Shown: positions 1 through 7,873, counted from the first letter of the stretch. The stretch: DNA of 13,206 nucleotides from Bacteroidales bacterium UBA5382 (GCA_002409745.1 DHOU01000044.1:29525-42730), one strand, 5' to 3'. Numbers and translations: made by a program. Notes: generated by a model not told the origin, from the sequence alone.

Positions 1-56
1 CAAATTAGCAGATTAGCAAATTGGTAAATTAGCAAATTGGCAAATGTGCAAATGTG
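1..56. repeat. Degenerate 8-bp tandem array (CAAATTAG-like)
   Basis: Seven consecutive octamers fill positions 1-56 with no indels: caaattag, cagattag, caaattgg, taaattag, caaattgg, caaatgtg, caaatgtg. The array probably continues left of the window. It lies beyond the pgk terminator. The same octamer returns at 2991-3046. No coding or promoter signal is seen in it. Confidence 0.9.
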
Positions 57-138
57 GGGTGATGAATTGTTGAATTAGGATTTGTATCGTGAGTGAAATG
101 AGATATAATAATGCCTCCGGCAGTTGAAGAAATAAAAA

Positions 139-172
139 CACCGGGGACGTTGCTCGAAGCGGCGTCCCCGGT
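139..172 (-). terminator. Intrinsic terminator of pgk
   Basis: A perfect 10-bp GC-rich inverted repeat (ACCGGGGACG at 140-149, CGTCCCCGGT at 163-172) can be extended inward by two G-U pairs and two GC pairs to a 5-nt loop. Read on the minus strand it is followed by a T-rich tract (TGTTTTTATT). The position, 36 bp past the pgk stop codon, and the T-tract orientation make it the rho-independent terminator of pgk. Confidence 0.9.
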
Positions 173-207
173 AAAAATCATATCTTCGGAAAATTCAAAA
201 CAGCTTC

Positions 208-1470
208 TTAATATCCGCGAATCGCTTTGATTCCCGGAAGCACTTTTCCTTCAATAAACTCGAGCAATGCTCCACCGCCCGTCGAAACGTACGATACCTC
301 GTCGGCGAGGTCGAATTTATTGATGCAAGCAACTGAGTCACCGCCTCCGATCAACGAGAAAGCGCCTTTTTTCGTTGCCTCCACAATGGCGTCGGCTACC
401 GCGCGCGAACCATGATCGAAATTGTCGAATTCAAATACTCCTACCGGGCCGTTCCACAAGATCGTTTTGGAGTTCTTGATGACTTCGGTGAATGCCTTTT
501 CCGATTCGGGACCTATGTCCAACCCTTCCCATCCGTCGGGGATTTCTTTTACCGGCACGAAATCCGATTTCGCGTTATTATTGAAGTCATCGGCGATCTT
601 CGCATCCGTAGCCAATACCAAATTGACCCCTTTTTCTTTCGCGAGGTCGACAATTTCCTGAGCCAATGCCAGTTTATCGTCCTCCACAATCGATTTTCCA
701 ATCTTTCCTCCGTACGCTTTGGCAAACGTATAGGTCATTCCGCCTGCCAGGATGAGGTTGTCTACCTTGTCCAACAAGTTCTTGATGATATCGATTTTCG
801 ACGAAACTTTCGAACCACCCATGATGGCCGTGAACGGGCGTTGTGTTTCGTTCAGCACCTTTTCGATTGCCTTGATTTCGTTTTGCAGCAGATAACCGAA
901 CAATTTATGATCGGCGTCGAAATGATCGGCGATCAAAGCCGTGGAAGCATGTGCGCGGTGTGCCGTTCCGAAAGCGTCGTTCACATACACGTCGGCATAC
1001 GAAGCCAGTGTTTCGGTGAACTGTTTCTGCGATTCCTTCACCGCCTTTTTGGCTTCGGCTACTTCTTCGGGACTCGCTTCTTCGGCCAACCCGCGAGGCT
1101 TGCCTTCTTCTTCGGCATAGAAACGGAGGTTTTCGAGCAACAACGCTTCGCCCGGGCGCAACGCCGCGGCTTTGGCTGCCGTTTCTTCACCGATGCAGTC
1201 GTCGGCAAACTGTACATCCACTCCCAGCAATTCCGATACGCGGGGAAGAATATGTTTCAAGGAGTATTTATCAGTCGGGCCTTTCGGACGTCCCAAATGC
1301 GAGCCGATAATGACACTTCCCCCATCTTTCAATATCTTCTTAAGGGTCGGTATGGCCGCACGGATACGGGTGTCGTCGGTAATGTGCAGGTTTTCGTCCA
1401 GAGGAACGTTAAAATCCACACGAACAAATGCCTTCTTTCCGGCAAAATTAAAATTGTCAATTGTTTGCAT
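208..1470 (-). CDS. pgk: Phosphoglycerate kinase
   Basis: Phosphoglycerate kinase transfers the acyl phosphate of 1,3-bisphosphoglycerate to ADP, giving 3-phosphoglycerate and ATP, in cytosolic glycolysis. The 420-residue product has the usual family length and is complete. Visible family features are the N-terminal substrate site RVDFNVP (residues 17-23), SHLGRP (57-62), the [12 protein letters not shown] stretch, GGSKVSSKI before the hinge, and the C-terminal nucleotide site [12 protein letters not shown] followed by [14 protein letters not shown] Glu/Ala-rich insertion around residues 119-150 looks like the extra loop seen in Bacteroidetes homologues. The ATG at 1470 places [13 protein letters not shown] at the normal family N-terminus. 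The gene stands alone, with a candidate -7 element at 1582-1589 and a terminator at 139-172. Identity is near certain. Confidence 0.98.
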   Translation of the reverse strand: MQTIDNFNFAGKKAFVRVDFNVPLDENLHITDDTRIRAAIPTLKKILKDGGSVIIGSHLGRPKGPTDKYSLKHILPRVSELLGVDVQFADDCIGEETAAKAAALRPGEALLLENLRFYAEEEGKPRGLAEEASPEEVAEAKKAVKESQKQFTETLASYADVYVNDAFGTAHRAHASTALIADHFDADHKLFGYLLQNEIKAIEKVLNETQRPFTAIMGGSKVSSKIDIIKNLLDKVDNLILAGGMTYTFAKAYGGKIGKSIVEDDKLALAQEIVDLAKEKGVNLVLATDAKIADDFNNNAKSDFVPVKEIPDGWEGLDIGPESEKAFTEVIKNSKTILWNGPVGVFEFDNFDHGSRAVADAIVEATKKGAFSLIGGGDSVACINKFDLADEVSYVSTGGGALLEFIEGKVLPGIKAIRGY

Positions 1471-1547
1471 AACTACAGTATTTTAGTTGAAATAATAATC
1501 GTTTGAATGCTTGAATAAGAAACTACACGCACTCGTTTCGCTAAGAA

Positions 1548-1568
1548 ATTGCGGGTCTGACCCGCAAT
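1548..1568. repeat. REP-like palindrome in the pgk leader
   Basis: A perfect 10-bp inverted repeat, ATTGCGGGTC and GACCCGCAAT, is separated by one base. It lies between the putative pgk -7 element and the pgk start, so it would be in the 5' leader of the transcript. It has no T tract, so a terminator is unlikely. It resembles dispersed palindromic elements, but only one copy is present here. Confidence 0.6.
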
Positions 1569-1581
1569 GACAATAGCATCG

Positions 1582-1589
1582 CAAAGATA
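1582..1589 (-). promoter_or_regulatory. Putative pgk promoter, Bacteroidetes -7 element
   Basis: CAAAGATA on the plus strand reads TATCTTTG on the minus strand, an exact match to the Bacteroidetes -7 consensus TAnnTTTG, about 110 bp upstream of the pgk ATG. I see no convincing -33 TTTG at the expected spacing. A second match (CAAATGTA, 1781-1788) lies further upstream. The rest of the 1471-1897 spacer shows no credible gene. Confidence 0.45.
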
Positions 1590-1897
1590 AGAATAATGTC
1601 TTGTTTGTTCGATATTTTCCGTTGAAAACTTTCGGCCGTATGCGCAACGGTCGTCTAAGCTTATCGGGGCGTTGCATCGACCGATGTTCCCGATAGCGAA
1701 AAGTTTTTCTTTAAAAACGGTTTTAATAAAATCGAGTGTCCTTTCGTGCTCTTTTGTTACATCCGACGCCTATGTATAAACAAATGTACGTCTCTTTCGT
1801 TCGATACATAGACAAATAATAGATGCATGTCCGGAGCGGGAGGTAAAGAGATGGAAAAGTTTTTTAGCAAAAAGATATACAATGAATAGCAATTTGT

Positions 1898-1905
1898 TAT
1901 TTTTG
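1898..1905 (+). promoter_or_regulatory. Putative ansA promoter, Bacteroidetes -7 element
   Basis: TATTTTTG is an exact match to TAnnTTTG and ends 15 bp before the ATG at 1921. Transcription would start near 1911, leaving a very short leader. It lies inside the longer reading frame that opens at 1882, so it argues for the start at 1921. No clear -33 element was found. Confidence 0.6.
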
Positions 1906-1920
1906 CGGGAAAATGTAGAT

Positions 1921-2967
1921 ATGATCGATAAAGACGCAAACGTTTTGCTTATCTATACGGGGGGTACCATCGGCATGGTCGAGAATGCTTACACCGGCGC
2001 TTTGGAACCTTTTAACTTTAGCCATTTGCATTCGAATGTTCCGGAGATCAAGCGGCTGAAGTTTAAGGTAGATACCTGCTTATTCGACCCGCCGATCGAT
2101 TCGTCGGACGTTTCTCCGGCGAAATGGAAAGAGATCGTAAAGGTTATCGAGCAACATTATGACCGGTTCGACGGTTTTGTCATCCTCCATGGTACCGATA
2201 CCATGGCTTATACGGCATCGGCATTGGGACTGATGCTTCAGAACCTGACCAAACCGGTGATTCTTACCGGATCGCAACTGCCTATCGGCAAACTGCGTAC
2301 CGATGGAAAGGAAAATTTGATAACGGCGCTTGAAATTGCCGCCGACAAGTTTGCCGACGGTTCCGGCCGGCCTATCGTTCCCGAAGTTTGTATTTATTTG
2401 CAAAATCTGCTGATGCGGGGAGTGCGGACGACGAAAGTCAATGCCGATAATTTCAGTGCGTTTAACAGTCCGAATTATCCTTATCTGGCCGAGGCGGGGG
2501 TGAATATCCGCTATGAAGATCAATTTATTTTAAAACCCGATTACGACAAGCCGGTAGACTTCCATTCTGATTTGGACTCGCATGTGACTATTTTAAAGCT
2601 CTTTCCGGGTATCCGGGAGGAGGCGGTGCGCGCGGTTTTGTCCATACCCGGATTGAAAGGTGTGGTACTGGAAACATACGGGTCGGGAAATGCTTTTCAG
2701 GATAAATGGTTTGTCGATCTTCTTCAGGAGGCGATTCATCAAGGCATCGCCATCGTGAATGTGACGCAATGTCTTTACGGAGGGGTGCAAATGGGACGGT
2801 ACGAAAACGGCCAGCACCTGCAAAAGGTGAACGTCGCGAGCGGATACGATATTACGACTGAAGCGGCATTGGCCAAGCTGATGATCCTCTTTGGCGAAGG
2901 CGAGTCGCCGGAGCAGGTGCGGCGGCTGATGGAACTGCCGTTGTGCGGCGAACTGACGGTGAGATAG
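1921..2967 (+). CDS. ansA: Type I L-asparaginase
   Basis: Asparaginase hydrolyses L-asparagine to aspartate and ammonia. The 348-residue product fits the cytoplasmic type I (AnsA) group; there is no signal peptide. The first threonine motif, TGGTIG, follows the N-terminal VLLIY strand. The second, HGTDTMAYTASAL, carries the Thr-Asp pair of the active site. LTGSQLPIGKLRTDGKENL and the late YGSGNAF stretch are also typical. I chose ATG 1921 (MIDKDANVLLIYTGG) over the in-frame ATG at 1882: the 13 extra residues are encoded across an exact -7 promoter element, and family members start close to the first strand. The gene is divergent from pgk and convergent with the yjjG-like gene, with an octamer/heptamer array between the two. 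Confidence 0.93.
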   Translation: MIDKDANVLLIYTGGTIGMVENAYTGALEPFNFSHLHSNVPEIKRLKFKVDTCLFDPPIDSSDVSPAKWKEIVKVIEQHYDRFDGFVILHGTDTMAYTASALGLMLQNLTKPVILTGSQLPIGKLRTDGKENLITALEIAADKFADGSGRPIVPEVCIYLQNLLMRGVRTTKVNADNFSAFNSPNYPYLAEAGVNIRYEDQFILKPDYDKPVDFHSDLDSHVTILKLFPGIREEAVRAVLSIPGLKGVVLETYGSGNAFQDKWFVDLLQEAIHQGIAIVNVTQCLYGGVQMGRYENGQHLQKVNVASGYDITTEAALAKLMILFGEGESPEQVRRLMELPLCGELTVR

Positions 2968-2990
2968 AGATTGATGGGCGGAGACAATTG

Positions 2991-3095
2991 CAAATTAGCA
3001 AATTAGCAAATTAGCAAATTAGCAAATTAGCAAATTAGCAAATTACGAATTACAAATTACGAATTACGAATTACGAATTACGAATTACGAATAGT
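2991..3095. repeat. Tandem array switching from 8-bp to 7-bp units
   Basis: Six identical octamers CAAATTAG (2991-3038) and one CAAATTAC (3039-3046) run directly into heptamers: GAATTAC, AAATTAC, four more GAATTAC, and a decayed GAATAGT (3047-3095). The array fills almost the whole spacer between the convergent asparaginase and yjjG-like genes and ends 5 bp before the stop codon of the latter. No hairpin terminator is visible in this spacer. Confidence 0.95.
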
Positions 3096-3100
3096 CGAAT

Positions 3101-3793
3101 CTATAGAATCTCTTTAATTTCCTTTAACGACCGGACGGTGAATGTCGGATCAAATCCGTCGGGACAGGCATCGGCGGGGTTGAACCATATTTGTGCGATA
3201 CGGCTCCGGTAGGCTCCTACAATATCCGCATCCCAACTGTCGCCGATCATGATGGTTTGGTCTCGCCGGGAGTTGGTGTTCTTTAAGGCATAGGTGAACA
3301 TGTCGGGGTGCGGCTTGTTGATTCCGGCCTCTTCTGAAAGAATGATTTTGTCGAAATAACGCGCCAGTCCCGAGTTGTTAATCTTCTTATACTGTATTTC
3401 GCTGAATCCGTTGGAGAGAATATGCATGCGGTAACGCGGTTTCAAATAATCGAGCAACTCTTTTGCCCCCTCCATGAGGCGCGTTTTGCGCGTCGTGCGC
3501 TCAAGAAAATCCAGGCTTAAATGTTTTGCATATTCCGGGTCATCGACCCCGAAAGGACGTAATGGCGCAAGAAAGCGCTCTACCGTCAGTTCTTCCTTAT
3601 CAATCCCTCCCTGACTGTATAAGCTCCATAAATGATTGTTATTGGGAAGATAAACCGCGTAGTATTCTTCGAAGGTCGGATAAAAGCGGTTGTATTCATA
3701 ATCGTGATAGACCTCCTCCAAACATTCCCTTCCGTTTTGATTGATATCCCAAAGCGTATTGTCCAAATCAAGAAAAATACTCTTGTATGCCAT
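3101..3793 (-). CDS. yjjG: YjjG-family HAD nucleotidase
   Basis: A haloacid dehalogenase-superfamily phosphohydrolase of 230 residues. All four HAD motifs are visible: DLDNTLWD (nucleophile Asp9, acid Asp11), SN in ILSNGF (127-128), the motif III lysine in GINKP (Lys160), and GDSWDAD (184-190). The long cap between motifs I and II (about residues 16-105) and the FLDLDNTLWD/ILSNGF pattern fit the YjjG group, which removes phosphate from pyrimidine and non-canonical nucleoside monophosphates. That substrate is family knowledge, not readable here. It could also act on another small phosphorylated metabolite. It is separated by a terminator from the lipoprotein gene upstream, so it probably has its own weak promoter or relies on readthrough. 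Confidence 0.85.
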   Translation of the reverse strand: MAYKSIFLDLDNTLWDINQNGRECLEEVYHDYEYNRFYPTFEEYYAVYLPNNNHLWSLYSQGGIDKEELTVERFLAPLRPFGVDDPEYAKHLSLDFLERTTRKTRLMEGAKELLDYLKPRYRMHILSNGFSEIQYKKINNSGLARYFDKIILSEEAGINKPHPDMFTYALKNTNSRRDQTIMIGDSWDADIVGAYRSRIAQIWFNPADACPDGFDPTFTVRSLKEIKEIL

Positions 3794-3819
3794 AATAAAG
3801 TGATGTGGGGATGGATGAT

Positions 3820-3860
3820 AAAAACAGAAGGATGCCTAAAAAGATATTCAGACACCCTTC
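3820..3860 (-). terminator. Intrinsic terminator after the Cbp1-like lipoprotein gene
   Basis: An 11-bp stem is formed by 3827-3837 with 3850-3860. Read on the minus strand it contains two G-U wobbles, whereas on the plus strand those two positions are A-C mismatches, so the structure belongs to minus-strand RNA. It is followed by CTGTTTTTATC. It lies 38 bp beyond the lipoprotein stop codon and separates that gene from the yjjG-like gene. Confidence 0.8.
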
Positions 3861-3897
3861 ATGATGAATTTAATAAAATTGAAAGTTTTTTAAAACG

Positions 3898-4752
3898 TTA
3901 GTTTACTTCTATAATCAGATATTTCGTCAAGCTCCAGAAGCGTTGCGTATCGGTGATCTGAAGGGTGAGGTTGCCGTCGGAACCCTTTACCAGTTCATAC
4001 GTTCCATCGGGATGCGTCGACCACAGTTTGGCTTTGGGCGCGTATAAAGCGATTTGCGTTACGTCGCGGATATCGATTTCGAGGAAATACTCCTTGTTGA
4101 AAGTATCCTGCAAAACACGGGTGGCTCGTAAGAATCCGCCCGATAAAATCTTTTGATCTTTCAGTTCGCTCGCCGTGCCGAACACGTAATAAGCCGTGTG
4201 CAACGTGCGGTCTTGCTGCTGAATGGTAGAGGACTGCTGCTCTGTTTCGACAGCCAACGATTCGATATCGCTCGACAATTGGGCGATCTGTTCGTCTTTT
4301 TTCACCAATTCCGCTTGAAGTTCGGTTAGTCGATTTGCGCTTTCCTGCATTTCGCGGTTCAGGCGGTCGATGGTATTCTTCAACGAAGCGACCTGCGAGT
4401 TGCTGTTCTCAAATTTCTTATTGAGTGCGGCAAGCTGTTTTTTGTTTCGTTGCAATACTTCGGTTATCATCTGGAAATTCTCGGTGACGCGGGCTTTCGT
4501 GTCCTTATTCATTTCGCCGCTTTGCGAGGATTGCGTCGAGATGTACTTCTCGGCTTCCCTGATCTTGTCGAAGTTGGCTTCCACTTCACTAATGACCGAC
4601 ATCATCTCCGATACTTCCGCATCGGAAGCCGAAGATTGGCTCAGCAGGGAATCTCTTTGCGATTCCAATTGCTTATACTCTTTCGATTCTTTTACATTTG
4701 TACAAGAGACAATCAGTCCCAATACAAAAAATATCATTCCTACTTTTTTCAT
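3898..4752 (-). CDS. Coiled-coil lipoprotein, Cbp1-like
   Basis: The 284-residue product starts with a lipoprotein signal peptide: MKK, a hydrophobic stretch, then the lipobox LIVSC with lipidated Cys17. It should therefore be membrane-anchored, periplasmic or surface exposed. Residues about 20-185 are a long coiled coil rich in Q, E, K, S and heptad leucines. Residues about 188-284 form a compact domain with TAYYVFGTASELKDQKILSGGF, then FLEIDIRDV, and ending in RFWSLTKYLIIEV. From memory this architecture matches the Bacteroides family named after the collagen-binding adhesin Cbp1, but binding cannot be inferred from the sequence. It lies 54 bp downstream of rsmI on the same strand and ends at a hairpin terminator. 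I saw no separate promoter, so it may be the last gene of the rsmI transcript. Confidence 0.8.
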   Translation of the reverse strand: MKKVGMIFFVLGLIVSCTNVKESKEYKQLESQRDSLLSQSSASDAEVSEMMSVISEVEANFDKIREAEKYISTQSSQSGEMNKDTKARVTENFQMITEVLQRNKKQLAALNKKFENSNSQVASLKNTIDRLNREMQESANRLTELQAELVKKDEQIAQLSSDIESLAVETEQQSSTIQQQDRTLHTAYYVFGTASELKDQKILSGGFLRATRVLQDTFNKEYFLEIDIRDVTQIALYAPKAKLWSTHPDGTYELVKGSDGNLTLQITDTQRFWSLTKYLIIEVN

Positions 4753-4806
4753 AAAATCTGTTTTTTATGTTCTTATTAAACGAATAATCTCAGAAATAGT
4801 TTATTA

Positions 4807-5475
4807 TTAAAGTCCGGCAACCACAATTACGAATTCGCCTTTCGGTTCCTGTTCGGTGAAATGCCGGATTAATTCGTCCAAGCTCCCCCGTACCGTTTCG
4901 GCATAGATCTTCGAAATCTCGCGCGATACCGATGCCCGCCGTCCGCCGCCTAAAGCGCCGGCCAATTGCGTTAATGTTTTCACTACCCGGTAGGGCGATT
5001 CGTAGAAAACCATGGTGCGGTTTTCTTCGGCCAACTCTTTCAAACGAGTCTGGCGCCCTTTCTTTTGGGGTAAAAAGCCCTCGAAGCAAAAGCGGTCGTT
5101 CGGCAATCCCGATTCCACCAGCGCCGGCACAAAAGCCGTGGCGCCCGGCAGGCATTCGACCTCCACGCCCTCCTCGAGGCAAGTCCTCACGAGCAAAAAG
5201 CCCGGATCGGAGATGGCCGGCGTGCCGGCGTCGGAGATCAGCGCCATGTCGCCACCCGTTTTCAGGCGTTGGGCAATGGACTGCGCCGTTTGATGTTCAT
5301 TAAACTTATGATGCGACTGCATAGGCGTTTCGATGCCGAAGTGTTTCAATAACACGCCGCTCGTACGAGTATCCTCGGCCAGTATGCGTTCGCACGTTTT
5401 CAACACATTGAGCGCTCTCAATGTAATATCTTCCAGATTTCCCACCGGGGTGGGGACGACAATCAGCTTTCCCAT
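4807..5475 (-). CDS. rsmI: 16S rRNA (cytidine(1402)-2'-O)-methyltransferase RsmI
   Basis: RsmI uses S-adenosylmethionine to 2'-O-methylate C1402 in the decoding centre of 16S rRNA. The 222-residue protein shows the tetrapyrrole-methylase fold markers of RsmI: VVPTPVGNLEDIT (6-18), AEDTRTSGVLLKHF (33-46), HHKFNEH (55-61), LISDAGTPAISDPG (79-92), LPGATAFVPALVESGLP (109-125) and GFLPQKKGRQ (133-142). It is shorter than the roughly 286-residue E. coli protein because it lacks the C-terminal extension, as is usual in Bacteroidetes. It begins 15 bp after the upstream coiled-coil gene and is most likely co-transcribed with it. Function is confident. Confidence 0.95.
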   Translation of the reverse strand: MGKLIVVPTPVGNLEDITLRALNVLKTCERILAEDTRTSGVLLKHFGIETPMQSHHKFNEHQTAQSIAQRLKTGGDMALISDAGTPAISDPGFLLVRTCLEEGVEVECLPGATAFVPALVESGLPNDRFCFEGFLPQKKGRQTRLKELAEENRTMVFYESPYRVVKTLTQLAGALGGGRRASVSREISKIYAETVRGSLDELIRHFTEQEPKGEFVIVVAGL

Positions 5476-5490
5476 AATCCCGTTTGCGTG

Positions 5491-6258
5491 TTATACGGCG
5501 TTCTTGCCGGCCACACGGAGAAAATCTTTCACCACGGGGTGGTCGAAATCCCACGAGGTATGCTCCCGTAGATAGTTCTCCGCTTCCTCGGGCGATTCAA
5601 ACGCTTCGAGCTTGAGCATCATCGTGTTCATCTCTTCGCGGTCGCCGTGAAAGAGTTCGCGTTGAAATAAAAAGCGATCATTGAGGCTCATCCGCCGTTT
5701 CATGAAAGGCACGCCGGCAGAAAGCGTTGCGGTCTCGGCGGACGGGTTTTCCCCCTCCGTTTCCGTATCTTCGCCGGCAACCGGGAGTTCGTTTTGTGCC
5801 GCTTGAGCACGTTGCATCCTCGGATTGATATATTCGGGAAGCGTAATGCCCTCGGCATACCGGTTGCGTTTGACCATCGTCTCCTCTTTGAGGATTTCGA
5901 CCCGTGGCGCCGTATGTTCCAGGGGTTCTTCCTCAGGCGATATGTGTTCGCCGTTAGGAGGCGGTGTAGCCGGCTGAATGCCTTCAGCGGAAACCGGAGT
6001 CTCCTTGTTGTCCGCTTGGTTTTTCGCGCCGGATTCCGCCAGCGCGGCGACCATGCGTTGCATTTGTAGCTTCATCTCTTCTATTTGCAGCGTATCGAGG
6101 CTATGCAGCAAACGTTCCATCTCCTGTAGCCGGGTGAACGCATCAGAAATAAACGAAAACGGCACGGCGTCGTTGCGTTTTACCGTCAACACACGTTCTT
6201 CCAGTTTATTTATTTCGGTGAGAAGCCGATCGATATGTTCTTTTTTCTTTTCCTGCAT
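5491..6258 (-). CDS. Conserved coiled-coil protein of unknown function
   Basis: I do not recognise a characterised function. The 255-residue product has three parts: an N-terminal coiled coil (MQEKKKEHIDRLLTEINKLEERV onward, to about residue 75), a Pro/Glu/Ala-rich linker (about 80-185), and a compact C-terminal segment with SLNDRFLFQRELFHGDREEM, then FESPEEAENYL and SWDFDHPVVKDFL. That last segment resembles the conserved C-terminus of Bacteroidetes hypothetical proteins; this is a recollection. There is no signal peptide. I moved the start from the upstream ATG at 6333 to the ATG at 6258: an exact minus-strand -7 element (6331-6338) overlaps the upstream ATG, and the intervening 25 residues look non-conserved. 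It leads the probable operon with rsmI, 15 bp downstream. Confidence 0.8.
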   Translation of the reverse strand: MQEKKKEHIDRLLTEINKLEERVLTVKRNDAVPFSFISDAFTRLQEMERLLHSLDTLQIEEMKLQMQRMVAALAESGAKNQADNKETPVSAEGIQPATPPPNGEHISPEEEPLEHTAPRVEILKEETMVKRNRYAEGITLPEYINPRMQRAQAAQNELPVAGEDTETEGENPSAETATLSAGVPFMKRRMSLNDRFLFQRELFHGDREEMNTMMLKLEAFESPEEAENYLREHTSWDFDHPVVKDFLRVAGKNAV

Positions 6259-6330
6259 CGAGACTATTATTTTCCTTTTCTTGAGCGATTGTTCCGGATT
6301 CTGTTGATGAATCCTCTTCAAATCAATACA

Positions 6331-6338
6331 CAAAAGTA
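6331..6338 (-). promoter_or_regulatory. Putative promoter of the coiled-coil gene-rsmI operon
   Basis: CAAAAGTA on the plus strand reads TACTTTTG on the minus strand, an exact TAnnTTTG -7 element. A start a few bases downstream gives a leader of about 65 nt before the ATG at 6258. The position rules out the in-frame ATG at 6333 as the start if this promoter is used. Confidence 0.55.
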
Positions 6339-6396
6339 ATCATATTTCGGTAACCATCACTATGAAACCGAGATTTTTTGGAGGTTAGAGGCTTGT

Positions 6397-6466
6397 CATT
6401 AGTCATTAGTCATTTGTCATTAGTAATTCGTAATTCGTTATTCGTTATTTGTCATTCTCCATTTAC
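6397..6466. repeat. Degenerate 7-bp tandem array overlapping the helicase 3' end
   Basis: Ten contiguous heptamers on the plus strand: CATTAGT twice, CATTTGT, CATTAGT, AATTCGT twice, TATTCGT, TATTTGT, CATTCTC, CATTTAC. The last two units lie inside the helicase reading frame and encode its final residues VNGE, and the stop codon (6452-6454) spans a unit boundary. Confidence 0.92.
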
Positions 6467-7873
6467 CATCTCTTTCGGGAGGTTGACGAGATACAGTCTC
6501 TCTGAACTTCGTGTAATAGAGGTGTAGAGCCAGCGGTAGAAGTTGTCGCCCATATACGATTGCTGAATGTAACCGATATCCAGAAAGACGTTTTTCCATT
6601 CGCCCCCCTGCGCCTTGTGGCACGTTACGGCATATCCGTATTTCACCTGTAAGGCGTTGAAGTATGGGTTCTCCTTCACCTTTTTATACCGTTGGCGCTT
6701 TTGGGAGAGATCGGCATAGTCCTCCATCACCGCTTCGAAGAGCGCGTTGTTTTGTTCTCGGGTCATTCCCGGCACCTCGGTGTGCAGCACGTCGAGGTTG
6801 ATCTTCGCGTCGAACTCGATGTCGTAATCGCGATGAAGCAGCAGCACATTGCAGAAACGGAAGCCGTACATCTCCTCGTATCCGCGTATGCGCAACACTT
6901 CCACGAACTCGCCGTTGGCGAGAAAGTCGAGCCGGTCGAAGCCGTCGACCCAGAAATAATTGTTTTTGGTGATCATCAGCAAGTCGCCGCCCGACAACTC
7001 TTCCTCGCGGTAGAGCACCGTGTTGCGGATGCCGTTGTTGTAGGCGTTGACCCGCTTGTTGGAGCGCGAAATGACAATCGTCTCCTCGATGCCGTCACGG
7101 CGGTAAGCGTCGGAAATCTCGTCGATCAGTTCGGCGCCGTTGATGCGTTTGATGTCGGCAAACGAATCCGTCGACAGACGCGGAAAATCTTCGGTGAAAT
7201 TTTCCTGCAAGGCATTTCGCAGGCGGGTGGCATTGGAGAGGATGCCCGACGCTTCGGCCTGCCGAACGATGTCGGTGAGGACAGCCTCCGTCACGTCAAG
7301 CGAGTAAGAGCGCAAGACGTCGGCATCGAGTGCGGGACTGAACTCCTCTTTCACGGGAGGCAATTGCGCGGTGTCGCCCAGCAGCAACAACCGGCATCCC
7401 TGCCCCGCATAGACATAGCGTACCAGGTCGTCGAGCAAGCGCCCCGAGCCGAAGACCGAATAGCCGTCGGACTCATTACTGATCATCGACGCTTCGTCTA
7501 CAATGAATAAGGTGTGGGCATGCAAGTTTTCCGCCAGTCCGAAGTCCATCGCGTCTTCCGAGAATTTCTTCTGGCGGTATATCTTCTTGTGAATAGTGAA
7601 CGCGGGCTGTCCGGCATACCCCGAAAAGACCTTCGCCGCCCGTCCCGTGGGAGCTAGCAGGACAGTCTTCTGATTGAACCCCGACATCGTCTTGACCAAG
7701 CTCCCGATAAGCGATGACTTGCCCGTGCCCGCATATCCTCTTAACAAAAAGATGCGTTCCGACTCTTTCGAAAACAGAAAGTCGACAATAGCTTCGAGCG
7801 CTTGCCGTTGGTCGGGGGTGAAGTCGAAAGGGAAATGGGATTTTACTTTATCGATGAAGAACTGATGAATCAT
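6452..7873 (-). CDS. RecD/Dda-like SF1B DNA helicase
   Basis: A 473-residue superfamily 1 helicase of the RecD2/Dda type, predicted to unwind DNA 5' to 3' in repair or replication using ATP. Walker A is GYAGTGKSS (46-54), followed by APTGRAAKVFSG (74-85), Walker B FIVDEASMI (123-131), GDTAQLPPV (166-174) and the motif IV-like VISRSNKRVNAYN. The UvrD-like C-terminal part holds YAVTCHKAQGGEW (414-426) and the arginine motif YTSITRSSERLYLV. It lacks the long N-terminal extension of full RecD2 proteins and there is no RecB or RecC gene nearby, so a stand-alone helicase is more likely than an exonuclease subunit. The last four residues, VNGE, come from a tandem heptamer array and are probably not functional. 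It is divergent from the toxin-antitoxin relic and the DUF3822-rsmD pair. Confidence 0.92.
   Translation of the reverse strand: MIHQFFIDKVKSHFPFDFTPDQRQALEAIVDFLFSKESERIFLLRGYAGTGKSSLIGSLVKTMSGFNQKTVLLAPTGRAAKVFSGYAGQPAFTIHKKIYRQKKFSEDAMDFGLAENLHAHTLFIVDEASMISNESDGYSVFGSGRLLDDLVRYVYAGQGCRLLLLGDTAQLPPVKEEFSPALDADVLRSYSLDVTEAVLTDIVRQAEASGILSNATRLRNALQENFTEDFPRLSTDSFADIKRINGAELIDEISDAYRRDGIEETIVISRSNKRVNAYNNGIRNTVLYREEELSGGDLLMITKNNYFWVDGFDRLDFLANGEFVEVLRIRGYEEMYGFRFCNVLLLHRDYDIEFDAKINLDVLHTEVPGMTREQNNALFEAVMEDYADLSQKRQRYKKVKENPYFNALQVKYGYAVTCHKAQGGEWKNVFLDIGYIQQSYMGDNFYRWLYTSITRSSERLYLVNLPKEMVNGE

Noticed and set aside
412..1506. 364-residue open frame on the plus strand
   Set aside because: It lies wholly antisense to pgk, its composition is that of a codon-shadow (rich in Phe, Arg, Gly, Gln), and it has no recognisable domain. 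A strong gene sits on the opposite strand.
1483..1939. Small minus-strand frames (64 and 60 residues) in the pgk-ansA spacer
   Set aside because: They run over the palindrome, AT-rich spacer and promoter elements; no family resemblance and no ribosome-binding site.
2080..2523. 147-residue minus-strand frame
   Set aside because: Fully antisense to the asparaginase gene, with no motif, promoter or RBS.
2991..3095. Octamer/heptamer array as an origin iteron set or CRISPR
   Set aside because: Units of 7-8 bp without spacers are too short for CRISPR, and there is no replication initiator gene or DnaA-box cluster beside it; similar arrays occur all over the window.
6692..7510. 272-residue open frame on the plus strand
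   Set aside because: Antisense to the helicase; low-complexity Val/Glu/His composition typical of a shadow of GC-biased coding DNA on the other strand.
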